From assembly GCF_020520425.1 (NCBI RefSeq), contig NC_079492.1, positions 2,170,001 through 2,234,000 on the forward strand: DNA of 64,000 nucleotides. Reading direction: 5' to 3'. Below are positions 20,974 to 33,091 of the stretch, in pieces. Origin of the DNA: Spinacia oleracea. Lineage: Eukaryota; Streptophyta; Magnoliopsida; Caryophyllales; Amaranthaceae. The notes below the pieces were generated by a model. It was given only the letters and a program-made list of their open reading frames with translations, had not been told where the DNA came from and ran no database searches. Numbering within the stretch: position 1 is the stretch's first letter; every line of letters starts with the position of its first letter. The translations under genes and the position numbers were made by a program.

Positions 20974-23036
20974 TCAAGCCATTGGATCCTTGGCAAAGCT
21001 TAGAATAGGATCATTCTCGCAAAGCAGTTTAGCAGCATTAAGCAGAGTAAACAACAGTAGTCCGATGAAAACTAGGAGGGAGAGTCCCGAGATGATGAGC
21101 ATCAACGCGGCTGCTGCATGGCCTTTGACCTCCTGTGCGTACTCTGCAGCTGCTAGAGCTAGCATGGTTAGCGGGAATGAGTACGCCCACCACGCTATGT
21201 TGAACTTCCTCATCGATTTCTTGAACAGAGTTGGCCTGCTCACCTGAAGAATCACCAACACCATTGAAAAATATCAGTTATTAAACACACACAAAAATTA
21301 CTACTTTCTGGTTGCGTGTGTAAGTGTATTTCGAGTACAGATGATCATCGTGAGCCCTGCCCGCTGGCCCGGCCCGGAAATAGCGGGTTTAGGCAGATTT
21401 TTTAGGGATGGCCCGGCCCGACAATATTGGGTTTATGCAGAAATTTCAGGCCCGGCCTGAAAATAGCGGGTTTAAGCATAATTTTAACCTTAGATTCCAA
21501 AAACATATAGCACACGTAGTAATAATCTCGTTGTCTTTTTCAGGTTTCCAAAATTTGCTTGTTTAGGAGTTTTAGTTTCCCCTGCCCCCATTTTTAAAGC
21601 TTCTATTGTAAAAACTTGCATAAGATTCCATATTCAAACTTTAGTTTGAACTCCAATTAGTGTATCTTACTAAGTTTAGTCTGAACTAGACCTGATCAAA
21701 AGGCGGGTCGGGCCGGGTTCGGGCATAAAAATCTGCCCATTACGCCGGGCCGGGCCAAAACATCGGGCCGATTTTTTGTGCCCAAAATCCGCTTTTTCGG
21801 GCCAAAAAAAGTGGGCTTTTCGGGTCATTTTTGGGCCGGGCCAAAATTATAACTAAAATTGTTGTTTTACATTGTTCAAAGCCCGTAATTTTTTTAAGAA
21901 GTTTGGGCCGGGCCGAAAAAGGCTGCCCAAAACCCGGTATTTTTCGGGCCGGGCCATCGTTGATCAGCTCTAGTATGAACTTATTAAAACTTGTCAAAAC
22001 TTATTTTAGTTATAATTAATACTTGGTCAACCCTTATATGTTTCCTGAAGTAAGGGGAAACAAGGTGAACAGAACATAGCCTTACCAGTGATGCAAAGAG
22101 GAAGAGTGAGAGGAAGAACAACATCTTCGACTCAGTATCATAAGATCCAGAGATAGAGCTCCAAGCCAAGCTAGCCATGCTCGGAACTGCGAGAAAAAGG
22201 AAGAAAACAGGACGAAGCATAGCAGGAAGACGATCTCCACCAGACAACCTTTGATAAAGAGTTACAAAAAGCACCAAATAATGAGCCATCCCTAACGAAA
22301 ACATACACACTGCACTTTCCTTCCACCCCATCTTAGCCGCGGCCCTAGCCCCAACCAGGTTCCCTAGGACCGATAACTGGCTCGTAGGGTTAGCCACCAT
22401 GGACAGGAACTTCTTCTCAGTGGTGAACCATTGACCGTATATTTTGACATCCAAGACTATGATTGGGATGGAAAATGCCCACCATAGGACTAGATGAGGG
22501 AAACCCTTTGGAGAAATGAAGATAGGGGTGGATTGGAGGAGGAGGAGCCAAGATGTCCAAGGGGCAAAAAGGTAATTCACACCTACATGGTGTAAAAGCT
22601 CTGCTTTTACTAAGTGGAAGTGGAAGAAGCATCGTAGCAGGTAGAAGAGGGAGAGGGAGATTAGTATTAGGAACGAGAGGGTCCAGAGGAGGAAGGAGGC
22701 CGTTAATGGGAGATTGTGGAAGACGTCTAATAGTGGTGATGGTTTGATGATGGTTTCAGTTGTTGTATTGTTATTATGAGTGGTTGTTTGGCGAAGGATT
22801 TTCCAAAGGAGTGCTTGGCTTCCAAACGCGAGGCTGATTCTGAAGTAGCCTGCATGGAGTCTGGCTAGAATGGAGGATAAGGATTTCTTTGAGGGAGTGA
22901 GTGAACGGCGGTGGCGGTGGCGGTGGCTATGAGTTGGTGTTGGAGTTTTAGGAGTGGTGGTGGTGGTGGTGGTGGTAGCAATGGTGATGGAAGAATCAAG
23001 CTGAATAGAGGATGGTTGTACTTCTATGCTCGACAT
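20974..23036 (-). CDS. S-type (slow) anion channel, SLAH1/SLAH4-like
   Basis: Two exons on the minus strand: 23036-22086 and 21243-20974, joined in phase 0 across GTAAG...CAG, giving 406 residues. It matches the SLAC1/SLAH (C4-dicarboxylate transporter/malic acid family) fold. Conserved blocks are LHAGYFRISLAFGSQALLWK near residue 60, GVNYLFAPWTSWLLLLQS, KIYGQWFTTEKKFLSMVANP, MGWKESAVCMFSLGMAHYL and FKKSMRKFNIAWWAYSFPLT, with about ten hydrophobic helices. The short N-terminus (about 55 residues, with Thr and His-rich runs) resembles SLAH1/SLAH4 rather than SLAC1. The family mediates chloride/nitrate efflux across the plasma membrane; SLAH1 works with SLAH3 in root xylem loading. The 842-bp intron holds a hAT MITE. 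The frame is intact. Confidence 0.93.
21687..21972. mobile_element. hAT-type MITE in the SLAH intron
   Basis: 286 bp with TIRs TAGACCTGATCA and TGATCAGCTCTA, flanked by 8-bp duplications GTCTGAAC (21679-21686) and GTATGAAC (21973-21980), which differ at one base. The interior is rich in GGGCCGGGCC motifs. An 8-bp duplication marks the hAT superfamily. A related GGCCCGGCCC-rich stretch lies at about 21350-21480, without clear ends. Confidence 0.82.
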
Positions 23037-23100
23037 TTTGGTGTTGGGTGAGGCTTTTAGAGGTTGTTGATGTTTTGTTACGTTAGAAAGATATGGGTGT

Positions 23101-23108
23101 TTATATAA
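23101..23108 (-). promoter_or_regulatory. TATA box of the SLAH-like gene
   Basis: TTATATAA on a short AT-rich stretch about 65 bp upstream of the ATG at 23036. Position and sequence fit a plant core promoter. Confidence 0.6.
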
Positions 23109-23924
23109 GGTACAAAAAGATTAAGATTATTACAAAGGGATCTTAATATAAGGTGTTTACATTAATGTTACTCGGACTCTTCGTTGTAAATTAATAAAAT
23201 AAGAGAAAATGTGTAGAAAGTTGTAAATTAATGTTGTGGGATAAGAGGGTTAAGATAATAAATTTTTCATGTCCAAAAATATAATAAATTGTAAAGAACA
23301 TTATGAAACAGGCTAAAACGAAAAGAGTAAAGATCATTTTGAAACAGAGTTAGAAGGTTATTCGTACTCTTCATTTTACCTCAAATAACTGTGTGTGTCA
23401 GATTCTCGACACTTTGACATGGGTGTGGACTCTCTTAATTACACTTCATTTTGGCCTAAAATCATGGTAATTTTCACAGTTTAATCGAAGCGAACACTTA
23501 GATATTTACTCGTATCTGACACTAGTACTCATACTATCCGGGTCGGAGTATCATTAATAGTGGATGGCTTTGAAAGAACCGAAGATATGTTCTCCTCTCC
23601 CTCTTGATTTGATTCTTTAATATTTTCTGCATGATACTACTATGATAGGTTACGTAACGTAACATTGTACTCCGTACGTAAAGTCGTAAACATCAAGTAA
23701 TTGAATAAAGCAGGCACCTCGAGCTCAGGTTTGAATCATATAGCAAATTTGGGGCTTATGGGCACAAAATGTAATTTTCACCTAAGTCAAATGTCTATAT
23801 CAAATAAAAATGACGCTTAAATTAAAGTATCTAAAGGATTTATAAATCTATAACAACTTCAGGAATCTAGGAAGATTTAAATGAATAGAGCCTTAACACA
23901 ACTTTAATGCAGATGGAATAAAAG

Positions 23925-23996
23925 AAGCAAACGATAAATACTCCATTAGTGAAGGGAATTAAGCAAACGATAAATACTCCATTAGTGAAGGGAATC
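23925..23996. repeat. 36-bp tandem duplication
   Basis: Two adjacent copies of a unit starting AAGCAAACGATAAATACTCC and ending GAAGGGAAT(T/C), at 23925-23960 and 23961-23996, essentially identical. Confidence 0.88.
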
Positions 23997-25090
23997 ATTC
24001 CAGAAACTGATTTTCATTACTACAAAATTCAGAATAAGAAACGTTGAATATAGAGCGGTCAAGTGTGTTAAACGTTTCGCAGGATCATATAGAGACATAA
24101 AACTATGTTTTTACAGTAATGTGCCAAAATTATTTTCACACGAGTAGAGGTGGTGAATAGATGATTCTAACACACTAACCTAGCCAATCTATGCATGGTA
24201 ACGTTAAATGATATGGTGCTCAGAGTTTGAAATCATTTTGAATAATTATAATGATAGTACCATTAATGGTAAGTAGGATGTTCACCTTTCACCTACTTCA
24301 ACACAAAATACTAGACACCTAAATGAGGTGATGTAGAAAGAAGTAAGTTGGGATTTTATGGTACCAATTGAGGTTCAATACAATTAGAGTTCCAAACAAT
24401 TTGTGGCAGAGGCGAAATCAGACTCGATTATAAGGGTGACAAATTAAATTTGAACCTCTTGTACTGAATAACACTCAAAATTTTACTAAACTAAACTAGC
24501 TGGCGTCCACAATTATTGAATACCCGTCATCTAGTTGCGTTATGCCTTTAACAATAGAAGCTACTTTGTTTAGGCATAGGTGCCATGGGAAACTATAGAA
24601 ACCACTGGCTTTGCAAGTTGCTTAAGTAGAAGCATGACTATGACAAGAAAAGCTGAAGTTAAAGGTTAAAGAGAAACAAACCAATGGTTCACATTCACAA
24701 TAACAAAGCATAATATATAACTCTATATGGGAAAGAGGCTAAATAAAGACCCTTAGCATATTTCCAACAATAAAGAAAAACTATAATATGTGGTATTTCC
24801 TCATCTTTGCTAGGTAATTAGTGGAGTTTCAATGTATTATGTGTAATTATGTACATAATTAGTTTACTCCTTTTTTTTCTTTAGTTTGTATTTAGTATGT
24901 TTTTATTGATATGGTGGGTTATGTTGAGTTAGATAATTCGTTTCAAAGTGCCATTCTATTGGAATAATAAAAGTGGAAAGTAGATTGATAAATATGAATA
25001 GGTTACAATGGAGTAAGTAATACATTCACTAATACAAAGAAAAAGGATGACTAGCTAAGTAGAAGAATCATATTGAAATTTAAGCAAATT

Positions 25091-25400
25091 TAGTTCATTA
25101 CGTCTAGTAAGACTATTTCATGTTCATCTTCTTATAGTTAGTTATTTCAGGAAAAATAAGTCAAGATAAGTGAAATCGGGTGAACAAGTGCACTTTTACT
25201 TAATCCGTTAAATGGGTAAAGGAGTTGGATATGCAAAATGTTAGTTAATTATGTATGATAATGAGTTTTTAATTACGTCTGGTAGTAAGATTATTTCATG
25301 TTTACCTAATTTCTAGTTATTTCAGGAAAAATAAGTTCAGATAAGCGAAATCAGGTGATCGTATAGATGCACCCTTACTTAATCCGTTAAAATGAGTAAA
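25091..25400. repeat. Divergent direct repeat
   Basis: Blocks TTATTTCAGGAAAAATAAGT and ACTTAATCCGTTAAA occur twice in the same order and spacing (about 25091-25220 and 25262-25400), with roughly 15% differences by eye. This is an old local duplication. Confidence 0.75.
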
Positions 25401-26090
25401 GATGGTATCTTAGAGGAGTTGGATACCTTTCCCTTGTTGATGTTTTATCAGAGGACATTTATAGTTAGGTTATATTGGATAATAATTGTATAGGTTGTAC
25501 GTTAACTTGTTTTGTCATTAATCTGTTTTTGTACTATGATGTTTTGGTGCTTAAGAAAATTAACTGCCTAGAACACCAGAAGAAAAAAAAAAAAAAAAGT
25601 ATGGTCATTCCAGAAGGACAACTAGCTAGGCAGGGAATACAGAATACATAACTCCTTCCATCCATGTATAAATGTATAATGTATTGGTTTCAACTAAGAT
25701 ATCAACTTGCATAGTTAAATGATTTTAATTTATTTGAACTTATTTAAACTTATCGATTTTATCTGAGCTTATTGCAACTTATCAGATCTTCTGAGCTTAT
25801 TACAACTTTTGGAACTGACTTTAATTACAAATACTTTTAGTAGCCCTTATTTTATTTTTCTGAACTTAGATAAACTTATTTTTCCGAAAAAATTGTAAAT
25901 AAGTTGAGCTGAAAAAGGTGGTACCAGCATATGTACTTCTTTCAACAACTTCAACTGTGAATTATGAATTTTGTCTCCCCTATCACCTTTTTCTTCAATT
26001 CTCTTGACCGTAAATTGTTTGGAATATCCAAATACGATATGTTTTTATTTATATCATGTTACGCGATATTTGATTACCAAGGAATTGATT

Positions 26091-27476
26091 CTAAAGAATG
26101 TTTTCTTGTAAGATGCTAAAAATCTTAGTACTAAAGATTGACAAGAGATCGCTCAAATAATTATTTTCACAATTTTTATAAGCTAAGGTTATACCTTTAC
26201 AAAAGAAATCACATTTTATACAATTACATATTGTATTCCTACAACAATTTAATAATTCAACATTAACAAATTGAAGGTTATGCTCAATGGTTAAACTTAA
26301 ACATAACCCATCTATAAAAATGGAACTTTTACTTGTCATATTGGGCTGGGCCTTTTGGGCCGACAAAAGGCCCATATTGCTTGAAATATCATTTTCTTCA
26401 TCACTAATTTTGTTGCTTCTCACTGTGATCCAATCCTCATCCCAATCCCAATTAGGAAACTGATCCCAAGATGAATTTACCATCAACTCCTTTATTCTAT
26501 CAATATGAGACTTGGTGGATCCTTCTTGGGCCACATTTTCGTGGGCTAATTGAGATTCCTTCAGGTTTAGGGTCTCCCAAATACCTTGGTCCAATATGCT
26601 TGTTGGAGTATCCATATTCGGCCCAAAGTCTGGCCCATAATCAATAACAAAAGGGTGTGTAAGAAGTTCAGCAACTGACCATCTCTCTTTTGGGTCTCTC
26701 TTCAAGCATTTAGACAAGAAGTCCTTGGCTTGGTCCGGTAAGAAGTCCGGAATTTCAGGCAACAAACCCGAAAACCCGATATGATACAAGGCCGAAAGCG
26801 GGTCTTGGGTAATATTGGGCCATGGGCTAACCCCGGTAGCCATCTCAAAAACGGTACAACCCAATGCCCAAACGTCTGCCGGGTAACTTTGTTGCTCGCC
26901 ACGTGCCACCTCCGGGGCCATGTACAAGGGGGTCCCACCTATCTCCGTCACGGACGAATCAAATCCTGCCACATCATTTACCACTTTACAACACCCAAAG
27001 TCCCCAATTTTCACCCCTTTACTAGTTACCAAAATGTTAGCACACTTGACATCACAATGTACCATACCTTTACAATGTAGGTACTCTAGTCCCCAGAGAA
27101 TTTCTCCGGTGTACCGTCTCATCAACGGATCGCTTAATCTGCCACCGCCGCCACCACCACCACCACCTCCACCTGCACCACCGCCGCCGCCTTTCGTTTG
27201 AATGACGTCAGCAAGCGTGCCACCAGAAGCATACTCTAGGAGAATATTGTACAACACCTTACCATTTTCAATAGTAACATCAAACCCTTTGTACTCAATA
27301 ACTTGATCACATTTTAACCTTGAATGAATTTCTTGCTCCTTTCGTAGAGTACTCGATTTCGAGTACTCGACGGACTTGACGGCGAAGGTTTCGCCACTAG
27401 GAACGGTGTTTGCTAGGGAGACTGCGGCGGAGGAGCCACGGCCAATGAGCTTGCCTCGAATCCATGATGAGTTCAT
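26091..27476 (-). CDS. MAPKKK17/18/20-like protein kinase
   Basis: Intronless frame of 461 codons. An N-terminal kinase domain covers residues about 5-275: glycine loop IGRGSSAAV near 11-19, lysine in FAVKSVE near 34, catalytic loop HCDVKCANIL near 138 (Cys replaces Arg of HRD, usual in this subclass), IGDFGCCK, and YMAPEVARG. A family motif WDEDWITVRSN follows the kinase domain. This subclass of MEKK-type kinases (MAPKKK13-21, intronless in Arabidopsis) feeds MKK3-type modules; MAPKKK17/18 respond to ABA. Oddities: a run of about 17 residues that is nearly all glycine interrupts the kinase domain around residues 97-112, and the last about 75 residues (Cys/Asn/Leu-rich) look unlike typical family tails and may be extension into former 3' UTR. 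No stop or frameshift is seen. Confidence 0.88.
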   Translation of the reverse strand: MNSSWIRGKLIGRGSSAAVSLANTVPSGETFAVKSVEYSKSSTLRKEQEIHSRLKCDQVIEYKGFDVTIENGKVLYNILLEYASGGTLADVIQTKGGGGGAGGGGGGGGGGGRLSDPLMRRYTGEILWGLEYLHCKGMVHCDVKCANILVTSKGVKIGDFGCCKVVNDVAGFDSSVTEIGGTPLYMAPEVARGEQQSYPADVWALGCTVFEMATGVSPWPNITQDPLSALYHIGFSGLLPEIPDFLPDQAKDFLSKCLKRDPKERWSVAELLTHPFVIDYGPDFGPNMDTPTSILDQGIWETLNLKESQLAHENVAQEGSTKSHIDRIKELMVNSSWDQFPNWDWDEDWITVRSNKISDEENDISSNMGLLSAQKAQPNMTSKSSIFIDGLCLSLTIEHNLQFVNVELLNCCRNTICNCIKCDFFCKGITLAYKNCENNYLSDLLSIFSTKIFSILQENIL

Positions 27477-27577
27477 TTCAAGCTAAAGCTTTTGAATTAG
27501 GAGAGAAAAATATGGCAATGATTATAATTCTTGTGGCATTGGTTAAGGTTTGGTGTGAGATCCAATTGAAGTGAGGA

Positions 27578-27584
27578 TTTTTAT
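27578..27584 (-). promoter_or_regulatory. TATA box of the MAPKKK-like gene
   Basis: TATAAAA on the minus strand, about 105 bp upstream of the ATG at 27476, preceding an AT-rich leader. Confidence 0.55.
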
Positions 27585-27942
27585 ACAAGAGTTTGGTTGG
27601 AAAAAGGGGATAATAAATTAAGCCTTAATTAATTAAATTAATGGGGTAATTGTTTTGGTTTGGCCAATGGGCGGTGTTCTTTTATACTTTACTCTATCCA
27701 TATTTGACGGCTCCTTTTAAATTTGAAGGTATCTTCACATGCCAAAAGCAAAGAATCAAACATGGGAGACGAATTTGAAGAATGGCATATTTAACGAGGT
27801 ATGTAAGGGCAACCAATCAGGTCTTGGCATAATGGTTAAGAGATAAATTGTTGCAAGAATAGTTTGACGAATTCTAATTTACCAGATCATGAATAAGTTA
27901 AACAAAAAATAAAAAACGATGAAGCTTTAAAGTCAATTATTT

Positions 27943-28152
27943 TTTAAAAGGTGAAACCCTCGCCCCAAAGCGCCACCGTCCAGCCATTCGAGCATTTTGG
28001 AGGAGGTAAGTCGCAATGTGTGCCTCAATTGGTCAATGTACAAGAAGTTGTGTCTTTCACATTCATGGTTTAAACCCTAGACCACCCCATACGTTTCTAA
28101 ACTTGACCTCTTTACACTTTACCAACTGAGCTACGTGCTGGATGAAAAATTT
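27943..28152 (-). mobile_element. tRNA-derived SINE
   Basis: On the minus strand, a pol III box A (TAGCTCAGTTGGTAAAG, 28117-28133) is followed about 41 bp later by a box B-like GGTTTAAACC (28067-28076), as in tRNA-derived SINEs. The segment ends in a T/A-rich tail, and AATTATTT flanks both sides (27935-27942 and 28153-28160), a plausible target duplication. It is not a functional tRNA gene, since the cloverleaf is not kept. Confidence 0.62.
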
Positions 28153-28526
28153 AATTATTTAGATCAACCATATGATAAAAGACCTACTTTTATAAAACAT
28201 ATACACATGTATATATGTAACATATGTTTTATACGGAATAATAGGTTTTTATATATTTAAAAAAAAATAAAGATTCAAGAATTTTCATACAAGTTTAGAA
28301 AGCCTACCAATTGAAATAGCTGGTTCCTTAACAATGTGGAAGAAGTTATGCACATACGGAGTATCAAACTATATGCAACCAAAGACTTTGAGTATGCAAA
28401 GGTGTTACCTCATGTATCCAAATATATATTTAGAGAATATACTTCACAACCAAAGTTTTTGTTTTTTTTTCCTTTTGTGTGGAGCAAAAAATGTGCAAGA
28501 TGACAATTCGACAAATGATGTAGACG

Positions 28527-28777
28527 CAATGGCGGAGCCAGGAATTTCAGGTTGGGGGGCGAGAAATTTATGTTAGCTTAAAAAAAGCCAAGAAAAAAAA
28601 TATATAAATTTGTCATTGTAGGGATTTGGTCTTGAGTTGTTTGTGCGAAACACTGAACACTCCACCATTGGGGCAAGACAAGCTTGGCAATAATATATAG
28701 GCATTTAATACTAAATATATCAATATTTTTTTCTTTGGGGGGCGGCCGCCCCCACCCGCCCCCTGTCTCCGCTACTG
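28527..28777. mobile_element. hAT-type MITE (251 bp)
   Basis: TIRs CAATGGCGGAGCCAGG and CCTGTCTCCGCTACTG, flanked by a perfect 8-bp duplication TGTAGACG (28519-28526, 28778-28785). The interior contains GGGGGGC / GCCCCCC stretches. No coding capacity. Confidence 0.88.
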
Positions 28778-28785
28778 TGTAGACG

Positions 28786-29595
28786 ATATTCGATCTCATA
28801 TCTTGGGTACCACCCTCTCAATACTTTGTCATCTAAGCTAGTTAACATTCACTACTGCAAGTCTGCAACCAAAGACTTTAAATAAGCGCGTTTCAAATTT
28901 AGTTGTCACGTTACTGATTAAAGTTACGTTATGAACGCGACAATTTATTTACATTATTTAGATGTCGTAGGACCATTAATTTTTTTTTAATTTTTTTTTT
29001 TATTTTGTTAAGGAATTGTAGGACCCTAAAGCTTACCAATTAGCATAACCTGAGTATATGCTTAATTAGGTGGTTGCTTATACCAGTGAAATTGATACTC
29101 TTCAGTCCTCACTGGCTGATTGGCGTCTCACATGGCGGCACGTGAGCACGTGATACTAGATTACTAGAGCTCTGGCCAAGTGACCTGAATCTGTGTTGGT
29201 GTTCAAGTATATATAGCTGTACTATGTCCACCCAAAAACTTTAAATTAAACTAAACCTTAATTACCTTAATTATTGGTATGACTTCTTATATTATAATCC
29301 TGAATTTTATTTGGTGGAATTATTAGATGGTAAAATTATTTGTAAAAATATTGTACGAGAATATAGAATAGATTGGTTTTTACAAAAGTCTAGTAGATAT
29401 TGTAAACTATAATTCTTCCAATCATTTGAAAAGACTTTAATTCTTTCTTAAGATTAAGCATCCAACGAACTTGGCCTTAAAATATACTATATTTTTTTAT
29501 TATTATTATTTGTCTGTAATATTGGGTTTTTTTTACGGGTTAATTTACGAGTTTTATGTTTTCACCTTTTTACCTAAAGTTCATGATGTAAGGAA
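28786..29595. other. Intergenic; paired G-boxes with a TATA-like site
   Basis: AT-rich DNA with no gene. Two CACGTG motifs lie 8 bp apart (29139-29144, 29147-29152), and TATATATAG follows at about 29208-29216. They look promoter-like, but no reading frame follows. Confidence 0.4.
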
Positions 29596-29765
29596 GTGCA
29601 TATCCAGAGATTATACGTAGCGGGGTTATTGCTTAACAATTACCTAAAACATACTCCATATATTTTTAGAAACCAAATTATTGAAAACTTGACTAAAATT
29701 AAGCAAATTTTGTTGCTAAATGGGGTCAAACGACCCCATTTTCAATCCGTTGCATCCGCCACTGG
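29596..29765. mobile_element. Possible hAT MITE remnant
   Basis: The right edge reads GCATCCGCCACTG, the complement of CAGTGGCGGATGC, a common plant hAT terminus. A GGGGTCAAACGACCCC inverted pair lies just inside. The left end is not clear and no target duplication was found. Confidence 0.35.
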
Positions 29766-31276
29766 ATGCAAGATTGATGTTTAAGTACGTAACACAAAGA
29801 GTGTTTGTCTTGTATATATCTAGAATGTACTATATTAAAGATTAATCAACGTAATAGACGTAAATTATGTAGCGTTTACTCGTTTAAAAGATGGATCGCC
29901 AAATGTTTTGTATTCCCATAAAGAAGGTCCCTCCCAAAAGGGATGTTTGGCCAGAAAGCTTTCTTCTAAGTGGTGAAAATAGTGTGAACGAATAATGAAG
30001 TTGCAAAGTAACAAAATTTGAGTGACAAAAGTGAGGGGAATAATAATGGGGTTGTAAATCTGAAGCAAAGTTCATGTTTTTGTGTTGATGTTAAAAAGAT
30101 AATAATTTTACACGTTAAAAGTTATCTACTCCAGCCCGAACCTACTGTTAGAATACCCACGTAAAGTCTACCAATTATTTTACTCTGCTTTTATCTTCAT
30201 CTGTGAGTTGTGAATTTTGAATGCTGTCACTAAGAAGCAATTACAGTTGGACTTTTGTTGATTTCTTAGCATTTAGGCCTGGCAAACTTGATCGAATCCG
30301 ATTAACCGATCCGATTGATCCGGTTTGATATACGATTTTAATCCGAAACGACGATATGAAGTTAACTCGAAACCTGGAACGAAATTGATTCGAAATTGAC
30401 TTAACCCGATACCTGGATTGACCCGAACCAATGAACTGAACCAATTGGACAAAAACTAAATTGACTCAAATCGTACAGCCTGAATATTAGCTAGTTCGCT
30501 ACATCATGACCTAATCTAACCCCAAAAAACGATCTAACCTGAGAAAAATGAACATATGTTGAACAGGCCCGAACCAAATTTCACTAGAAATCTTGACCCC
30601 CAAACCAAACCCTATCCGACCATGCATAAACCGAGTTACACCCAATACCCAAATGGACCGGAATCCGACCTGAAGTAAGATAATCCGAAATGACCCGAAG
30701 TGAATTGGTTCGATTAGTAACCCGATCCGAACGACCCAGTAGCATGGTATGTCCTTGTATATAGTTGTCTGATGTTTGTTTTTATGCCACTAATAATGTG
30801 TGGGCTGGCCTAGGCCTAGGCCGAAAATTCGAACCAGAAACGGACCACTTAATATCGAAAGCAGATTAAGTCACGGGACGGTCAAACTTAGCCCTCGGGC
30901 TATAACGTACCCACCCGCTAAGCTCCTTCATGGGTTCGACCGTTCGAGTCTCTGTCGTGCCACACCGACCGGCCCGTCATTGTCGTAACGTTCTTGGTAA
31001 TAAGGTAAATACAATAGATCTCAGGCGATCCATTTGATTAAACCCACTCAATTTGCCAATATCAGCTACGTGAACCCGGTAAGAGCCCTATTCACTTATA
31101 AAACTAAAGGGTTGAGCCTGTTTAGAAAAGGGCTGGATTCGGGCTGTTAAAGGGTCCTCAGCCCATTAAACAGGTATACTCGAGACGTTCAATGTTCGAA
31201 CCTTACCATGAATACCATCAACAGAGCAGAAATGCAAATAATGTGGGTATAAGCCATTTGTATTGCTTTGACATAA
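29766..31276. other. Intergenic; degenerate CCGA-rich repeat at 30270-30750
   Basis: No gene. Between about 30270 and 30750 the sequence is dominated by short motifs such as CCGATCCGA and TGACCCGAA, resembling the degenerate block at 63085-63439. The rest is unremarkable up to the Tat element. Confidence 0.45.
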
Positions 31277-31281
31277 CTATC

Positions 31282-33091
31282 TGTTCCGGTGTTGAAGTGG
31301 ATAGAACAATGGGCTTCGAATGAAGTGTTAGGTTATGATACATATGACAATTCATAAAACGGAAAAACCATAAAGCCAGGAAAACATATTATTTACACAT
31401 AATCATTTAGCATAGTTTAGATGCATACTCTTTGTTGCGTGCCTTCCCTAGCTGCGCCCGAGTCGAACAAGAACAAGTCTTTAGGACTCCAAGTGTCGTC
31501 CCTCCGTAGATAGTCCACAGCACGTCCGGATCCGCCTTAAGATTGACCAACTAGAATCGCCCTTAAGGTACTATTATTTTCGGCACTTTTAGGCAAATGT
31601 GTGACTGAATTTTTCTCTCAAAAACTCACTTTGAATACTTGAAAACTCGTTGTAAATATGTGACCCTAGGCACCTATTTATAGAGTTATGGAAAAGGATT
31701 TGGAATCCTATTAGGATACTAATTTATTTAATTATAATCCTACTAGGACTCTAATTAAATAAACTAAATCTTTTAGGATTAGATTTAATCATATGACGAA
31801 TCCCGGTAGCCTTAGGATTCGAGTAACACACTTCGAGTAATACGCTAGCACCGCACGCAGGCCTTGCGGCCCACGCACAGCGCCAACCCACTCGTCGCAG
31901 CCCCGCGCGCGCGCCCAAGCTTCGGCTGGGCCTGGCTTTTGCGCTGGGCCTGGTCGCATGCTTGGCGTGTGGTTGTTGCGCTTGGCTTGCTGGGCGATGG
32001 CCCGGCTTCGTTTGGGCCTTCGTCTGGCAGGCCTCGTCCGATGCTAATTCGTACGATGCGCTTCCGATTAAATTCTCGATTCCGGAATTTATTTCCGATA
32101 CGAACAATATTTAATATTTCCGATTCCGAAATTAATTTCCGTTTCGAACAAATATTTAATATTTCCGTTTCCGGAACTATTTTCCGATTCCGATAATATT
32201 TCCGATTCTGACAATATTTCCGTTTCCGGCAATATTTCCGATTCCGGCAATATTTCCATTTCCGATAATATTTTCCGATACGTACCATGTTTCCGTTTCC
32301 GGCAACATCTACGACTTGGATAATATTTATATTTCCGATACGATCCATATTTCCGTTTCCGGCAATATCATCGTTTCCGGAGTATTCATTTCTTGCTTGT
32401 GACGATCTCAGCTCCCACTGAAACCAAGATCCGTCGATTCCGAATATCCATAGATGGAGTATTTAATGCCATTAAATACTTGATCCGTTTACGTACTATT
32501 TGTGTGACCCTACGGGTTCAGTCAAGAGTAAGCTGTGGATTAATATCATTAATTCCACTTGAACTGAAGCGGCCTCTAGCTAGGCATTCAGCTCACTTGA
32601 TCTCACTGAATTATTAACTTGTTAATTAATACTGAACCGCATTTATTAGACTTAACATTGAATGCATACTTGGACCAAGGGCATTATTTCCTTCATGAAG
32701 GCCCTTTCGAGTGTGTTGAAGATCTTGCTAGCTTGAATGAGTAATGTCCGAATTCACCTGCACAAAGACAATGTTACTAGCCTCGGGGGTGTTTCCGAGG
32801 AAAGCCCCTCCGATGCCTAAGTAAGAACAATGCTCGGATCTTAGAGAGAAGTTCTCTAGAGAGTAGTCTTAAGGCAATAAATTGGACGTACCTTGAGGTG
32901 TGAGCCTTGGCGGCCTATTTATAGTGTTTGTATAATAAATATCCACATAGGTCATTTATTGTTTGGTGGGCCTTGGGCCTTGCTGGCTAGTCAGCCGTTT
33001 TTGTAGTGTTTGTGGGTTTGATGTTGTTGTATTGAGCCATTGGGCTTTGGACTTTAATGGCCCAATTGGTAGCCAATTGGGAGCCCAAACA
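31282..33091 (-). repeat. 3' LTR of second Tat element, split by a solo LTR
   Basis: LTR sequence at 31282-31325 and 32697-33091, matching 59632-60066. The two halves are separated by a 1,371-bp insertion with TGAAG on both sides. The order relative to pol makes this the 3' LTR. Confidence 0.88.
31326..32696 (-). mobile_element. Solo LTR of the Copia-type family
   Basis: 1,371 bp, TGTTAGGTTATG...TTTCCTTCA, flanked by a perfect TGAAG duplication (31321-31325, 32697-32701). It matches the LTRs at 37776-39209 and 56137-57606. The middle is a degenerate array built from ATTTCCGATTCCGGCAAT-like units. It is the product of LTR-LTR recombination after insertion into the Tat LTR. Confidence 0.88.

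Larger units (their letters stand above)
23109..26090. other. Gene-poor intergenic region
   Basis: About 3 kb of AT-rich DNA between two genes transcribed from the minus strand. It contains a 36-bp perfect tandem duplication (23925-23996), a divergent ~130-bp direct repeat (25091-25400) and a degenerate relative of the intron MITE near 25730-25920. No coding sequence recognised. Confidence 0.6.

Noticed and set aside
28067-28133. tRNA gene
   Set aside because: Box A and a box B-like site exist, but there is no foldable cloverleaf. It fits a SINE.
29596-29784. 62-codon ORF
   Set aside because: Overlaps a probable hAT MITE remnant; no conserved protein.
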